The translations under genes were made by a program, and so were the position numbers. From the NCBI RefSeq assembly GCF_910592395.1, contig NC_088317.1:7504001-7568000 (forward strand): a stretch of DNA of 64,000 nt, read 5' to 3'. Positions within the stretch are counted from its first letter, which is position 1. Every line of letters starts with the position of its first letter. Below, one piece after another: positions 1 through 10,638 of this stretch. Under the pieces are notes generated by a model that was given only the letters and a program-made list of their open reading frames with translations, was not told the origin of the DNA and searched no databases. Source of the DNA: Lineus longissimus (Eukaryota; Nemertea; Pilidiophora; Heteronemertea; Lineidae).

Positions 1-345
1 TGTGTAGAGTTGCTTGGCCGGTCTGTCAAAATTCAGTTTTTTCTGGCATTCAAAAAGTGTCCATCGTTTGCAGTTATGGCACAATTGAGCATCACTTCCT
101 GTGAATGTATTATACTGTTTCATAGGTGTTACCTGAGTAATAGGTGTTACCTGAGTAATAGGTGTTACTGTAAGATCGAGCTCTGCTCTGTGCACTTTGT
201 CTGGATCTTCTTCAGAGACTGTCATTAATGGTTCAACCCTTGGTCTAATGTAACCATTTTGTTTCATAGGTTTCGTTGGATTGAAATACTGCATTTTACT
301 AAAATACTTCTCTAAAGAGACATAACTGTACATTCTTTCACTCAT
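1..345 (-). pseudogene. Polinton A zinc-ribbon (VLTF3-like?) gene, inverted partial copy
   Basis: This is the N-terminal part of the same gene found at 5718-5828/46664-47671, in inverted orientation and cut off by the window edge. The start codon is at 345-343. It reads from an MSERMYSYV start through a short threonine/proline/glutamine repeat made of 18-bp units to the first half of the zinc ribbon (CxxC). A twin-hairpin mini-repeat lies in frame at 176-203. Unlike the other copy it has no LINE insertion, so it shows what the target site looked like. Whether it continues intact beyond base 1 is unknown. Confidence 0.7.
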
Positions 346-366
346 GATTTAGAATAAAAAAAATCA

Positions 367-510
367 TTAAGTAGTAAACTTGCTTTTATTCTTGTGACAT
401 TTCGAGCACTTGACCAGTAGATATCTGTGTCCATTTGAAGTAATGTGATGAGTTAACTTACCCGAATTACCTGTAATTTCCTTACATCTAAGGCAATAGA
501 TCTTTTTCAT
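367..510 (-). CDS. 47-aa zinc-ribbon protein (DUF5679-like), inverted copy
   Basis: A 47-codon reading frame starts at ATG 510-508 and ends at TAA 369-367. It has CxxC near residues 6-9 (YCLRCK) and CxxC at residues 35-38 (KCSKC) with a KNG/NGH-type turn between, the pattern of very small viral zinc ribbons such as DUF5679. Function is unknown; nucleic-acid binding is the usual guess. It differs from the copy at 5553-5696 by a few residues, and both copies stay open, which argues that it is a real gene. It lies directly upstream of the VLTF3-like gene in both arms. Confidence 0.6.
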   Translation of the reverse strand: MKKIYCLRCKEITGNSGKLTHHITSNGHRYLLVKCSKCHKNKSKFTT

Positions 511-533
511 ATTTAATTAGCAGAGACAATAAG

Positions 534-781
534 TAAGTAATAGGGAACCTTGTCGTTTTATCCATGTTACGTATTTTGGTAAGTTTGGTAGGTTTTGGGA
601 AAAAAAACCAAAGACCCCCTGTGTTTACAGAAATTATCCATGTTAGGTTTTTGGTAGTGTTTGTGGTGTAAAACAGTGAATTCTTGCCAAATTTACATGA
701 ATAATGATGAAGGGTGAAGTTTTTTGCCCACGTTTCCAGGATTAGTCGTAGATAGTCGTACATGGGGTTCCCTATTACTTA
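534..781. mobile_element. Small MITE-like element with AGTAATAGGGAAC inverted ends
   Basis: The segment begins with AGTAAGTAATAGGGAACC and ends with its reverse complement (18-bp perfect ends). It has no coding capacity. A shorter deletion derivative with the same ends lies at 5050-5181 in the inverted arm. No clear target duplication was found, so the family is unassigned. Confidence 0.55.
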
Positions 782-2162
782 CTGCACATGATCACATAGT
801 ATGTGTCGATTATTAGTCACCCGTCATTTTTAATTTGCCATTAGAAAAACTATAAAATGAAGAATTCCCGAACTATAAAACGAAAATGATCTCAAAAATC
901 ATTGAAGAAAATGTGTGATCAATTTCAAACTTTGGCAACATGACTTTCAAGCCAAAACGACCATTTTCTATTGATTTCAACAAATTCCACACACTTTCAT
1001 TAATTTTCAAAGGGGGTGTGGTCGGGTATATAAGCCTAATGTACACAAAATCAACATTATGTACAGGAATTATTTTCACTTATTGACGTATTACGTCTAA
1101 ATTGGGGAAGATGTATCTTTAAAGGGTACTGCACATGATCACATAGTATGAGTCGATTATTAGTGACCCTTCATTGTTATTTTGCCATTAGAAAAACTAT
1201 AAAATGAAGAATTCCCGAACTATAAAACGAAGATGCTCTCAAAAATCATTGAAGAAAATGTGTTATCAATTTCAAACTTTGGCAACATGACTTTCAAGCC
1301 AAAATGACCCTTTTCTATTGATTTCAACAAACTCCACACACTTTCACTAATTTTCAGAGGGGGTGTGGTCGGGTATATAGGCCTAATGTACACAAAATCA
1401 ACATTATGTACAGGAATTATTTTCATTTATTGACGTATTACGTCTAAATTAAGGGGGAGGCATCTTCAAAGGGTATTGTACATGATCACATAGTATGAGT
1501 CGATTATTAGTGACCCTTCATTTTTAATTTGCCATTAGAAAAACTATAAAATGAAGAACTCCCGAACAATAAAACGAAGATGCTCTCAAAAATCATTGAA
1601 GAAAATGTGTTATCAATTTCAAACTTTGGCAACATGACTTTCAAGCCAAAACGACCCTTTTCTATTGATTTCAACAAATTCCACACACTTTCATTAATTT
1701 TCAGAGGGGGTGTGGTCGGGTATATAAGCCTAATGTACACAAAATCAACATTATGTACAGGAATTATTTTCATTTATTGACGTATTACGTCTAAATCAGG
1801 GAAGATGTATCTTTAAAGGGTACTGCACATGATCACATAGTATGAGTCGATTATTAGTGACTCTTCATTGTTATTTTGCCATTAGAAAAACTATAAAATG
1901 AAGAATTCCCGAACTATTCAACGAAGATGCACTCAAAAATCATTGAAGAAAATGTGTCATCAATTTCAAACTTTGGCAACATGACTTTCAAGCCAAAATG
2001 ACCCTCTTCTATTGATTTCAACAAATTCCACACACTTTCATTAATTTTCAGAGGGGGTGTGGTCAGGTACATAGGCCTAATGTACACAAAATCAACATCA
2101 TGTACAGGAATTATTTTCATTCATTGAAGTACCCATCTAAATTAAGGGGGAGGTATATTTAA
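782..2162 (-). repeat. 347-bp satellite array, left arm (about 4 units)
   Basis: Four units spaced about 347 bp apart repeat a segment with the landmarks CATAGTATGAGTCG, TTTTATAGTTCGGGAATTC and GGGTGTGGTCGGGTATA. Each unit incidentally leaves a ~68-codon frame open on the minus strand. Units are more than 90% alike by eye. The array is in opposite orientation to 3180-4660 and forms one arm of an inverted structure. Confidence 0.9.
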
Positions 2163-2835
2163 AGTCGATAGGGGCATTCTGTTCTCAGAGGGTATGGGGG
2201 CATTTTGTTCTCAGAGGGTTTTTGCCAGTTTCCATCGTCCGCCGCCGCCGCTTTTTTCGTGTTCCGGACCGTAACTCAAGAACGGGTTGCCCGATTAATC
2301 TCATATTTCTGTGGCGTAATGGGATGGACTAATGATTTTGAATGTGATCCGATCTTCAATATGGCCGCCGCCAGGTGGACATCTTGGATTTCTTGTTCCG
2401 GACCGTAACCCAAGAACGGGTTGCCCGATTGATCTCATATTTCTGTGGCTTAATGGGCTGGATGCCAAGATGCCCAAAATTGATATTTGCCCTATCGGTT
2501 TTGGCATATTGGCATACGAATCCCTGTTAGATTAAAAGTCTACTCTGACCAAAGATTCTTATACAACAGTTAATCCTGTAGTTTGTAATAATTTTGTAGT
2601 TTTTAATAATTATAGTTAATCCTCAGCTGATGAAATATAAAATCCATTTGGAGTAATATATAGTATCACGTAAAGGCTGTTTCAAAAAAAAATCTAGTTT
2701 ATTGGTTGATTGTCCAATGGCTAAGCTACAATTCATATAATGACGAGTTGTATTCCTTTTAAGAATTTTACAAATATATTCATCGATAAAATATTTTCTC
2801 CCTGAGTAGAACAATGTGCAGGTAATTCAAAGAAC
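2163..2835. repeat. Array spacer with short tandem duplications
   Basis: No gene is seen. It holds two ~25-bp copies around GGGGGCATT...TGTTCTCAGAGGG (2168-2220). A ~137-bp tandem duplication (about 2257-2330 and 2393-2465) repeats GTTCCGGACCGTAAC and CAAGAACGGGTTGCCCGAT. The rest (2530-2835) is AT-rich sequence with nothing recognised. Confidence 0.6.
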
Positions 2836-2837
2836 TA

Positions 2838-3161
2838 AAGGTTGGCCAAAAAAACTGACAAGCATACTTCAACTGACCCTGAACTCACAACTACCTACAC
2901 CAATGCATGGAAAATCGTTCTCCAAGAATAATGATACCAAGATATCTCGACTCGGTCCAGTACTCCAGTAGTTTTAGCTCCAAGGTCCTATTTTGTGAAG
3001 CTAAGTCAGATGTTCTTTCGCAATCGTTACTGTTCTGCACGGAACATACAATTCCGAGGGTCCCGACTTTGCTTTACTAAGTAGGGCCTGGAGCTAAACC
3101 TACTGGACCGAATCAGGGTGTCTGTACTGCTACTCGCTTGTCCATTTTTTGGGCCACCCTG
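2838..3161. mobile_element. Mariner-like MITE candidate with TA flanks
   Basis: The left end (AGGTTGGCCAAAAAAACTG) and the reverse complement of the right end (AGGGTGGCCCAAAAAATGG) are imperfect inverted repeats, and both sides are flanked by TA. About 324 bp, no coding capacity. The end sequence resembles Tc/mariner-type termini, but the assignment rests only on the ends and the TA flanks. Confidence 0.45.
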
Positions 3162-3179
3162 TAAAACAAATATTTGTAC

Positions 3180-4660
3180 CCTTTAAAGATACCTCCCCCT
3201 TAATTTAGGCGTGATACGTCAATAAATGAAAATAATTCCTGTGCATAATGTTGATTTTGTGTACATTAGGCCTATATACCCGACCACACACCCTCTGAAA
3301 ATTAATGAAAGTGTGTGGAATTTGTTGAAATCAATAGAAAAGTGTCGTTTTGGCTTGAAAGTCATGTTGCCAAAGTTTGAAATTGATAACACATTTTCTT
3401 CAATGATTTTTGAGAGCATCTTCGTTTTATAGTTCTGGAATTCTTCATTTTATAGTTTTTCTAATGGCAAATTAAAAATGAAGGGTCACTAATAATCGAC
3501 TCATACTATGTGATCATGTACAATACCCTTTGAAGATACCTCCCTCTTAATTTAGACGTAATACGTCAATAAATGAAAATAATTCCTGTACATAATGTTG
3601 ATTTTGTGTACATTAGGCCTATATACCCGACCACACCCCCTCTGAAAATTAATGAAAGTGTGTGGAATTTGTTGAAATCAATAGAAAAGGGTCGTTTTGG
3701 CTTGAAAGTCATGTTGCCAAAGTTTGAAATTGATAACACATTTTCTTCAATGATTTTTGAGAGCATCTTCGTTTTATAGTTCGGGAATTCTTCATTTTAT
3801 AGTTTTTCTAATGGCAAATTAAAAATGAAGGGTCACTAATAATCGACTCATACTATGTGATCATGTACAATACCCTTTGAAGATACCTCCCTCTTAATTT
3901 AGACGTAATACGTCAATAAATGAAAATAATTCCTGTACATAATGTTGATTTTGTGTACATTAGGCCTATATACCCGACCACACCCCCTCTGAAAATTAAT
4001 GAAAGTGTGTGGAATTTGTTGAAATCAATAGAAAAGGGTCATTTTGGCTTGAAAGTCATGTTGCCAAAGTTTGAAATTGATAACACATTTTCTTCAATGA
4101 TTTTTGAGAGCATCTTCGTTTTATAGTTCGGGAATTCTTCATTTTATAGTTTTTCTAATGGCAAAATAACAATGAAGGGTGACTAACAATCGATTCATAC
4201 TATGTGATCATGTGCAGTACCCTTTGAAGATACCTCCCCCTTAATTTAGGCGTGATACGTCAATAAATGAAAATAATTCCTGTACATAATATTGATTTTG
4301 TGTACATTAGGCCTATATACCCGACCACACCCCCTCTGAAAATTAATGAAAGTGTGTGGAATTTGTTGAAATCAATAGAAAAGGGTCGTTTTGGCTTGAA
4401 AGTCATGTTGCCAAAGTTTGAAATTGATAACACATTTTCTTCAATGATTTTTGAGGGCATCTTCGTTTTATAGTTCGGGAATTCTTCATTTTATAGTTTT
4501 TCTAGTGGCAAAATAACAATGAAGGTTGACTAATAATCGATTCATACTATGTGATCATGTACAATACCCTTTGAAGATGCCTCCCCCTTAATTTAGGCGG
4601 GATACGTCAATAAATGAAAATAATTCCTGTACATGATGTTGATTTTGTGTACATAAGGCC
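3180..4660 (+). repeat. 347-bp satellite array, right arm (about 4.3 units)
   Basis: Units begin at the same landmark at 3226, 3573, 3920, 4267 and 4614, an exact 347-bp period. They are inverted relative to the left array. The last unit is truncated near 4660. The length is about twice a nucleosome repeat. The 66-68 codon frames on both strands are a by-product of unit homogeneity. Confidence 0.9.
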
Positions 4661-5049
4661 TTATATATCTGACCACAACACTCTGAAAATAGTGATAGTG
4701 TGCGGAATTGTTTCAAATGACTTTGTTCTCAATTACTTTGTTTCTCAGAGATGTGAAAATGCTAAAATCAAGTGCCTGACTGTTGAAGATGTAAATTTCT
4801 GACCTCTGCATTTTATAGATTCTGCAATCTTCAATCTTCATTATATAGTTTTCCACCTTTTTCTGACCTCTGCGTTATATAGATTCTGCAATCTTCAATC
4901 TTCGTTTTATAGACACCCACGATTTAATTTAATAAATTTTCACAACAGTAATGTTAAATTCATAGTCTGTGATAGGTTTTCCGACTTTATCACGCTAGAT
5001 GTTCGTAGCATATCCAAATGTTGACATGGAATGACCTTCACATTATGCG
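4661..5049. other. Degenerate repeat and gene-free sequence
   Basis: A ~63-bp tandem duplication (about 4799-4860 and 4862-4915) carries TTCTGACCTCTGC and TATAGATTCTGCAATC. Short TTTTATAG words recall the satellite unit. No gene is seen. Confidence 0.5.
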
Positions 5050-5181
5050 GTTAGTAATAGGGAAACGCATGTACGACTATCTACGACTTTTCTTGGGAAT
5101 TTGGAAAAAAAACTTCGTTTTCATGCCAAAACCTACCAAAAACGTAACATGGATAAAACTGACAAGTTTCCCTATTACTGA
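5050..5181. mobile_element. Deletion derivative of the MITE-like element
   Basis: It starts with TTAGTAATAGGGAAACG and ends with TTTCCCTATTACTGA. It keeps the internal GTACGACTATCTACGACT block of the 534-781 copy but is about half as long. It is in the mirrored position of the inverted arm. Confidence 0.5.
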
Positions 5182-5218
5182 CTTAAGTTGGTTCAAATAT
5201 CCTCTGCTAATTAAATAT

Positions 5219-5537
5219 TCAATTGTTACATTAAAAAATTAAACCAAAAAGACTTATCTTACTGGGATAAAAACTTATCACGGCGTGATAAGTTCAAGCC
5301 CGCTCCATTAGCCACAAATAAAACCATTCCACATATGTTTCCTTCGCCGGGAAACGAACCCACGCCAACACCTAACCTCAGGTGTGGTAGCTCCATGCTT
5401 TACCCACTCGGCCATTGAATACAGTCGACTAATGACAGTTAGGCCTATTTAACAGTAATTGCGCCAGTGCTGCCATCTGCTAACATTTGACCTAACCAAA
5501 TGTTGACTAATCCAGTGACAAACACGCATTCAATAAT
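5219..5537 (-). mobile_element. SINE-like insertion with a tRNA-like promoter and 17-bp target duplication
   Basis: The insertion is flanked by CTCTGCTAATTAAATAT at 5202-5218 and 5538-5554, a perfect 17-bp duplication. The mirrored left arm (510-534) has the empty site. The minus strand contains an A-box-like TGGCCGAGTGG and a B-box-like GGTTCGTTTCC about 60 nt apart in a tRNA-like segment (5341-5415). These features fit a LINE-mobilised SINE, although the tRNA-like part is not at the very 5' end. Confidence 0.6.
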
Positions 5538-5552
5538 CTCTGCTAATTAAAT

Positions 5553-5696
5553 ATGAAAAAGATTTACTGCCTTAGATGTAAGGAAATTACAGGTAATTCG
5601 GGTAAGATAACTCATCAAATCACTTCAAATGGACACAGATATCTTCTGGTCAAGTGCGCGAAATGTCACAAAGATAAAAGCAAGTTTACTGCTTGA
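5553..5696 (+). CDS. 47-aa zinc-ribbon protein (DUF5679-like)
   Basis: ATG at 5553 opens a 47-codon frame ending in TGA at 5694-5696. It has two CxxC pairs (residues 6-9 and 35-38) with an NGH turn between them. It is the mirrored partner of 367-510. The ATG lies immediately after the SINE target duplication, so the original upstream region was displaced by ~320 bp. It is 21 bp upstream of the VLTF3-like gene start and on the same strand. The role is unknown; a small nucleic-acid-binding ribbon is plausible. Confidence 0.65.
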   Translation: MKKIYCLRCKEITGNSGKITHQITSNGHRYLLVKCAKCHKDKSKFTA

Positions 5697-5717
5697 TAAT
5701 TTTTTTTATTCTAAATC

Positions 5718-5828
5718 ATGAGTGAAAGGATGTACAGTTATGTCCCTTTAGAGAAGTATTTCAGCCAAATGCAGTATTTCAATCCAATGAAACAAAATGG
5801 TTACATTAGACCAAGGGGTGAACCATTA
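5718..5828 (+). CDS. VLTF3-like zinc-ribbon gene of Polinton A, 5' fragment
   Basis: ATG at 5718 opens 37 codons (MSERMYSYVPLEKYF...) ending at 5828, exactly where a LINE 3' end (T-rich, then AACAACTTTATTGAGCACC) begins. The gene resumes in phase at 46664, more than 40 kb away. The uninterrupted inverted copy at 345-1 shows that only a base or so was altered and no clear target duplication formed. The gene is therefore split by the whole nest of insertions. Confidence 0.75.
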
Positions 5829-6097
5829 TTTTTTCAATTTCAACAACTTTATTGAGCACCAACATAAAATCATATACATAGTAAAACAACAGTGATGAAA
5901 ATACAAATAAAACATATGGTCGAAATAACAGTAAAACTAGGTGCCCAAAAGGGAGCGCCAAACGGTCAATTAAGACCAATTGACGCGACCCCTAAAAGAG
6001 TATAACCCATGAGCACGCGTTGTCCGGGTCAAAACGCTCCATCAGCTGGCTTTCATAAAAGTCCTTGACGGATCGCTTATGCAGCGGTCAATATTAC
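5829..6097 (-). mobile_element. CR1-like LINE, 3' terminal piece
   Basis: On the minus strand this piece carries a short coding end (motifs KDFYESQLMERFDPDN and a final CSW, stop at 5994-5992), then a ~160-bp 3' UTR with AATAAAG and a short A-run. It continues the reverse transcriptase LINE at 45553-46663, from which it is separated by a DNA transposon. It marks the 3' junction of the LINE insertion in the Polinton A zinc-ribbon gene. Confidence 0.65.
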
Positions 6098-6119
6098 CCC
6101 TGCCCCCCCCCCCCCCCCA

Positions 6120-6169
6120 CCTCAGGGGTCGACGCTAATGCGACGCCGGATTAGTGTCGCTTCCTGAGG
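6120..6169. repeat. Subterminal imperfect palindrome
   Basis: CCTCAGG pairs with CCTGAGG, and CGACGCTAAT pairs with ATTAGTGTCG (one mismatch), around a short GC-rich loop. It lies just inside the left C-run of the large transposon, where transposase binding sites usually lie. A related palindromic block is at 45475-45540. Confidence 0.6.
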
Positions 6170-7509
6170 GTTAAGAAAAAATCAGACAGTCGAACCTCTG
6201 GCGCATTGGGAAAAGAGTAGCATCGAATTTCCGTTGTAGGTCTGATATTAAAAGCAATTGTCTTTGGTGAATTCCTGTCGACGAAGTTGCGACAGGCATG
6301 TCGAACAAGCGTCGCATTCCTGACGAACTGCCACGGCCCATCCCAGACATGCCCAGACACGTTTTTGGAGCTGGGCAGCATCATGGACAGCAGGTGAGTG
6401 GAGTGCTTAGAATGTTTTCTAGTATATCCAGCTGTAGTGAAAAGATTGATTGATCTCTCCAGCAGCGTCATGCGTCGGGATATCTGTAGATTGTTATGTT
6501 TCCTTTTTTTGGCGAAGACATTGGTGATTCACGGAGTTCGGAGGTGGTTTTTGTGTGAAATTGAGCCGTCAAAATTGACAATATTCCAAGATGGCGGCCT
6601 CCATGTCTCCGACCGGAAGCAGTTGAGAGATCGTCAATTTGGCCGATTAATGCCATTTCAGAGGTGGTTACTGAACTATAGATAGCTTCATCACATTGTT
6701 GAATAACTGCTAAATTGAATGTATGCATATGCATGCTCGAAAGCGATTGCAAGTGGACAACATTTGCACTGCACTGTTGGTGTACACAATAATGTACACA
6801 TTCGATTGTCGGATGACCAACTTCCATTGAACCATAAAAACAACGAATACCATTATACCTTGAGTTGTGGAGCTGGCTTATTAACTACATGCTTCCATGC
6901 CTGTCCCTGGTGTAGAGGCGCAGGCAGGAGCTGAGGGTGATTGTGCTGTTTCTCACCCCACCCCAGAATTTTTCAAAAGGACTTTGAAATTTTGACATGA
7001 GATGGATCTGAGACTCCCAACTAATAAATCTGGTGTAAATGAAGTGGTCAGGGTGAGCTGGTCAGGGGTAGAACCCTTTTGCCACCATCGACATTCCTGT
7101 ACCTTACTTGGATAGATAGTGTAGGCCTAGGCCTACATTCGATAGTCAGATTATCCATTTCCGGACAGATTCGAACGCTAGATATACGAGTTCTAACCAT
7201 GAGTTCTAACCCTAACCCTGACCCTTCTTTTGTGAATCTGAACCCCTTTAAGTAACAACCCTGTGATGTCCTTTGTTGAAATTAAAAGTTATTTTCTGAA
7301 ATAATCAATATTTGAGGTGGGGTGAGAAACCGCACAATCAGCCAGTTGTAGGGTGCTGGAGGATAGATCGGTCCCGGATATTGGTACTTGCTCAATGCTG
7401 ACAGTGACACCAGCGAGGCTCCGGCTGAGTTGAATGTCATGATGTATGGAATCCCAATTCAAATCACCCATGTGATGCTATTTTTTACATTCTATCATTT
7501 TCATTTTCA
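6170..7509. other. Gene-free sequence inside the large transposon
   Basis: Open frames here are short, overlapping on both strands, and show no recognisable protein pattern. A short telomere-like pair (CTAACCCTAACCC near 7207) is too small to matter. An undetected first exon of the transposase gene could lie here, but nothing supports one. Confidence 0.4.
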
Positions 7510-7519
7510 GTATGAACAC

Positions 7520-9933
7520 CCCCCCTGCGAAATTCGACTGGAAATTGTCGGCAAAAGCCGGCAATTTCCACCTAATTCCAAACTATTTTTCCTTGCCAGG
7601 AGGCTGGAATTAGCTGGAAATTCCAGAAAATGTCAGGGCTGGAGTTTGGCGGTATTTTGGTAAATGGCAGTGCCAGAAAATGCCAGCTCTGGAAAAAGCT
7701 GGCATAACCTGGCATTAGCTGGAACCTTTAAATTTCCAGAGCTGGAATTAGGTGGAAAAATCTTGACCCAGGCCTTCCAATTGATTACCAATGTCAGGGC
7801 TGTCATTTATTGGAAATAGCTGGCATTAGTTGACATTAGCTGGAAATTACAAATTCAGCATGCAACGAGGAATGTCAGGGCTGTCATTTATTGGAAATAG
7901 CTGGCATTAGTTGACATTAGCTGGAAATTTAATATTGAGTATGTGACCTGCTCTACGTTTGAATCGATCAGAGCACTGCACACTAATAAACAGGCGTTTT
8001 TTGTCACTCAACAGTGACTATGATTAGAATCGTTGTGATATGCAACAAGAAGATCTCTTGTCGTGGAGTAAAACCAATAATTGCTTAGTTTTGACTTTGC
8101 TGATTGCAATCTTGTCACACGCACCTGCGATTATCACCACAGACAGGCAGTTTTTCACATGCAAACATGATTGCATGTTGATTTTGCTTGATCCCAGGCC
8201 GTGCGATTTCCAATTCTAATTCAATTTTGATGGCATCTGCAATTATAACTGCAAACAAGCAATTTCTGTCACACAGAAATATGATTAAAGGTTGCAGGTT
8301 GATTTTGCTTCCAACAGAGGTTGCTAGGATGACCAGTTCTTGTTGCGGGCACCTGAAATTATCATTGCAAACAAGTGATTTATGTCACTTGCAAACATGA
8401 TTGCTGTGGCATTATCAAGTTTTGAGCATATGCCACTGACCTAATCCCTTAGTTTTCTGACACAATCTTGTCACACTGTTATAATGTAAATATCATTCTT
8501 GGTGTGTGTTGACCATGAACTTACACGAGCATAAGAGGCCCTATCATATAAAACGTAAGATTATTGCTTCACTGAGGCTCCTTACAGACACCTCTGCCAG
8601 GCGGACACTTCCCCATTGCAGATGGTTTAAGTTGCCACATGACCTGGGTTGGAGTGCTCGTCAATGCCGACTGGCGTCGTCAGGGCTCAATGCCCATCCT
8701 GGAGACAGCACGTCATTTACATCATAGCTAATTGTGATCAGTTGATACGATGACGTCATTGACAATCACTGACAGGAAAATTTTGCCTCTCGTTTAATAA
8801 TATAGATAGTGCAAAGTATTCACATTGTAATATTAGGCTCGTAAGTTTGAGGATCATGGATTGACCAGATTGGTGTGAATTGCCCCAGGGCCCATGGAAC
8901 ATATGTAAGCCTATACCAATTTTAAGTCCAGACTTTACGAAACGTGCCGCGCTAACAATACGGCCGCCACCGACGATGGACGCCACATCATCGCATAGGC
9001 TCACAAGGAGAGCCAAATAAAAAAGAGGTGCCGTTTTAACTGGATACCGTGACATCAACATGATGTTAACCACACATAGCACACTCTGTCACTTTGATGT
9101 CAGGAGGGCAGGGTTACAGACGGGGACTGACGTCCAAAATGGATGTCCAAATAACATCACTGCACGACCTTGAAAAGAATGATGGAGCAAGCCGACTGTT
9201 GATTGACTCCATCACTTACATGAGTCATGAGCTGTGGACATCTTCCATGCAAAATCTTACAGTTATGATACCGTCCGGGTCTACGATCATGCATACAATA
9301 ATACAGGCTTACAGCACATACACTGATTCAGGCTTCATCATATGCTAAAAAAACAACCTCAAGGCCTGTCCAGATTACCCTTTTTGCATTCATTTGAATC
9401 CTTATGTGTTCCAATTCAATTTGTGTAAACTTTGGATATCTTGATATAGAATTCGGGGTAAAAATCAAGAAATAAGAAGAGCTCCCACATGATTTCTTTG
9501 TTTGACTTGAAAATTCAAACCTACCAGTTCCTGTCTGAGGTGTAATGCATCATGGGATAGGTCAGGTGATAAGACCACATGATAGAATTGCATAACATAA
9601 TAGCAATTTGCATAATGCCAGCAAATGCCAGCTTTTTCCAACAATTGTCAGAAACATCGAATTTGAAATTTCCAGCTAATTCCAGCTCTGACAATCTCAT
9701 AGTACAGTGACAGAGATTTCCAGCGCTGGAACTTTTACGAAAAGTAAAGTTCCAGAAAATGCCAAGAATTTCCACCCCATGGATAAAGTTCCAGTTTTTG
9801 TCAGCTTTTGCCAGCTATAACTTTTCGATGAAACTCTCTAAATTCAAAGTGTCAGCTTATTCCAGCCAAGAGCTGGAAATTCCAGCTATTTCCAACAAAA
9901 TCCACCTAAGGTAAAATTCATTTCGCAGGGGCC
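7520..9933. mobile_element. Non-autonomous transposon, 2.4 kb, 10-bp target duplication
   Basis: Perfect direct repeats GTATGAACAC lie at 7510-7519 and 9934-9943. The ends are inverted: CCCCTGCGAAAT on the left and its complement ATTTCGCAGGGG on the right. Inside each end lies a ~350-bp zone packed with words such as CCAGCTCTGGAA, TAGCTGGAAATT and TTCCAGCTATTTCC (about 7545-7935 and 9600-9920, mostly inverted to each other). No transposase is seen. Duplication length and long structured ends suggest a Mutator-like or related superfamily. Confidence 0.75.
8098..8405. repeat. Degenerate ~110-bp internal repeats
   Basis: Three diverged copies share GCAATCTTGTCACAC/CACCTG...ATTATCA and CAAACATGATTGC blocks. 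They lie in the middle of the 7520-9933 transposon. No coding potential is seen. Confidence 0.45.
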
Positions 9934-9943
9934 GTATGAACAC

Positions 9944-10488
9944 TCCTAGTCCTATGCTGTTTCGTATTGACATCGGGGATGAGCTCTGTGGAATGAGATG
10001 TTCTTCATTTGAGGATCCGTTGCAAAAAGGTATGAAAGATACCGGTACAGTCTCTGAGCATGCAGGTGGAGAACTCACAAAAACAGTGGCAACAATTACA
10101 TGAAAAAAATACTGCCGTTCTGCCTTGTATTAAAAGCAGAGCCTGGTGTCAACTAAACCTACACACAAGGTCCTGTGAACTGATATCACCTCCACCCCAA
10201 ACCCTTTCCTTTTAATGCTTGAGCTTTTTCTTGTTTTTTTCACACTCCAAACATAAGAACATGGGGAGCCTTTCACCCCCCCCCCCCCCCCCAGAAAGTG
10301 TAGATACGAACTGTAACGAAGGAAATACTCTAGTCGTGGATACTGATCAATGCCTCTCCATGTTATCATTTTACATGAGTGATGGGACTCGAGAGTGAAC
10401 ACTCTTTCTCACTACTTCCTGAAAAACCCTGCTGGCACTTCTGCAACATATAACTCTACAAATGTAACTGTTTTTTTCTTTCTTCCAG
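9944..10488. other. Intron-like sequence with a C-run
   Basis: No gene is recognised. A 17-base C-run lies at 10276-10292. A pyrimidine tract just before 10488 (TTTTTTTCTTTCTTCCAG) forms a good splice acceptor for the exon that follows. Confidence 0.5.
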
Positions 10489-10638
10489 CCTGTGAAAAGG
10501 CAAATGTGACTAGCGGAAAGCTAGTGATGGCAGATGATGGCAGGACAGAGATCAGCGATAACTTCTTTTTAGGAAGTCTACCTTCATTAACACAGCTGCA
10601 ATTCTTACCAGATGATGATGGTGATAGTGAGAATGATG
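10489..10638 (+). CDS. Candidate internal exon of the transposase-like gene
   Basis: A 150-bp segment is bounded by a strong acceptor (pyrimidine tract then CAG, ending 10488) and a donor GTAAGC starting at 10639. One frame is open and acidic, with MADDGRTEISDNFFLG and a final DDDGDSEND. It ends in phase 1. An acceptor CAG ending at 38598 keeps the frame open into the basic TYTFKRKR start of the large transposase exon. If so, the Copia/Polinton B nest lies in a ~28 kb intron. This is inferred from splice signals and phase only. Confidence 0.45.

Noticed and set aside
873-4802. 68-codon frames repeated in each satellite unit, possible gene family
   Set aside because: Open on both strands in several units, period fixed by the 347-bp repeat, and changes between units are not biased to silent sites by eye. 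Best explained by homogeneous satellite DNA.
5341-5415. Functional tRNA gene on the minus strand
   Set aside because: A- and B-box words are present, but the acceptor stem does not pair well and it lies inside a sequence with a 17-bp target duplication; treated as part of a SINE.
6398-6934. Overlapping frames of 70-120 codons on both strands
   Set aside because: No recognisable domain, no splice logic, and they overlap in opposite strands.
7207-7228. Telomeric repeat
   Set aside because: Only two or three CCCTAA-like units; too short.
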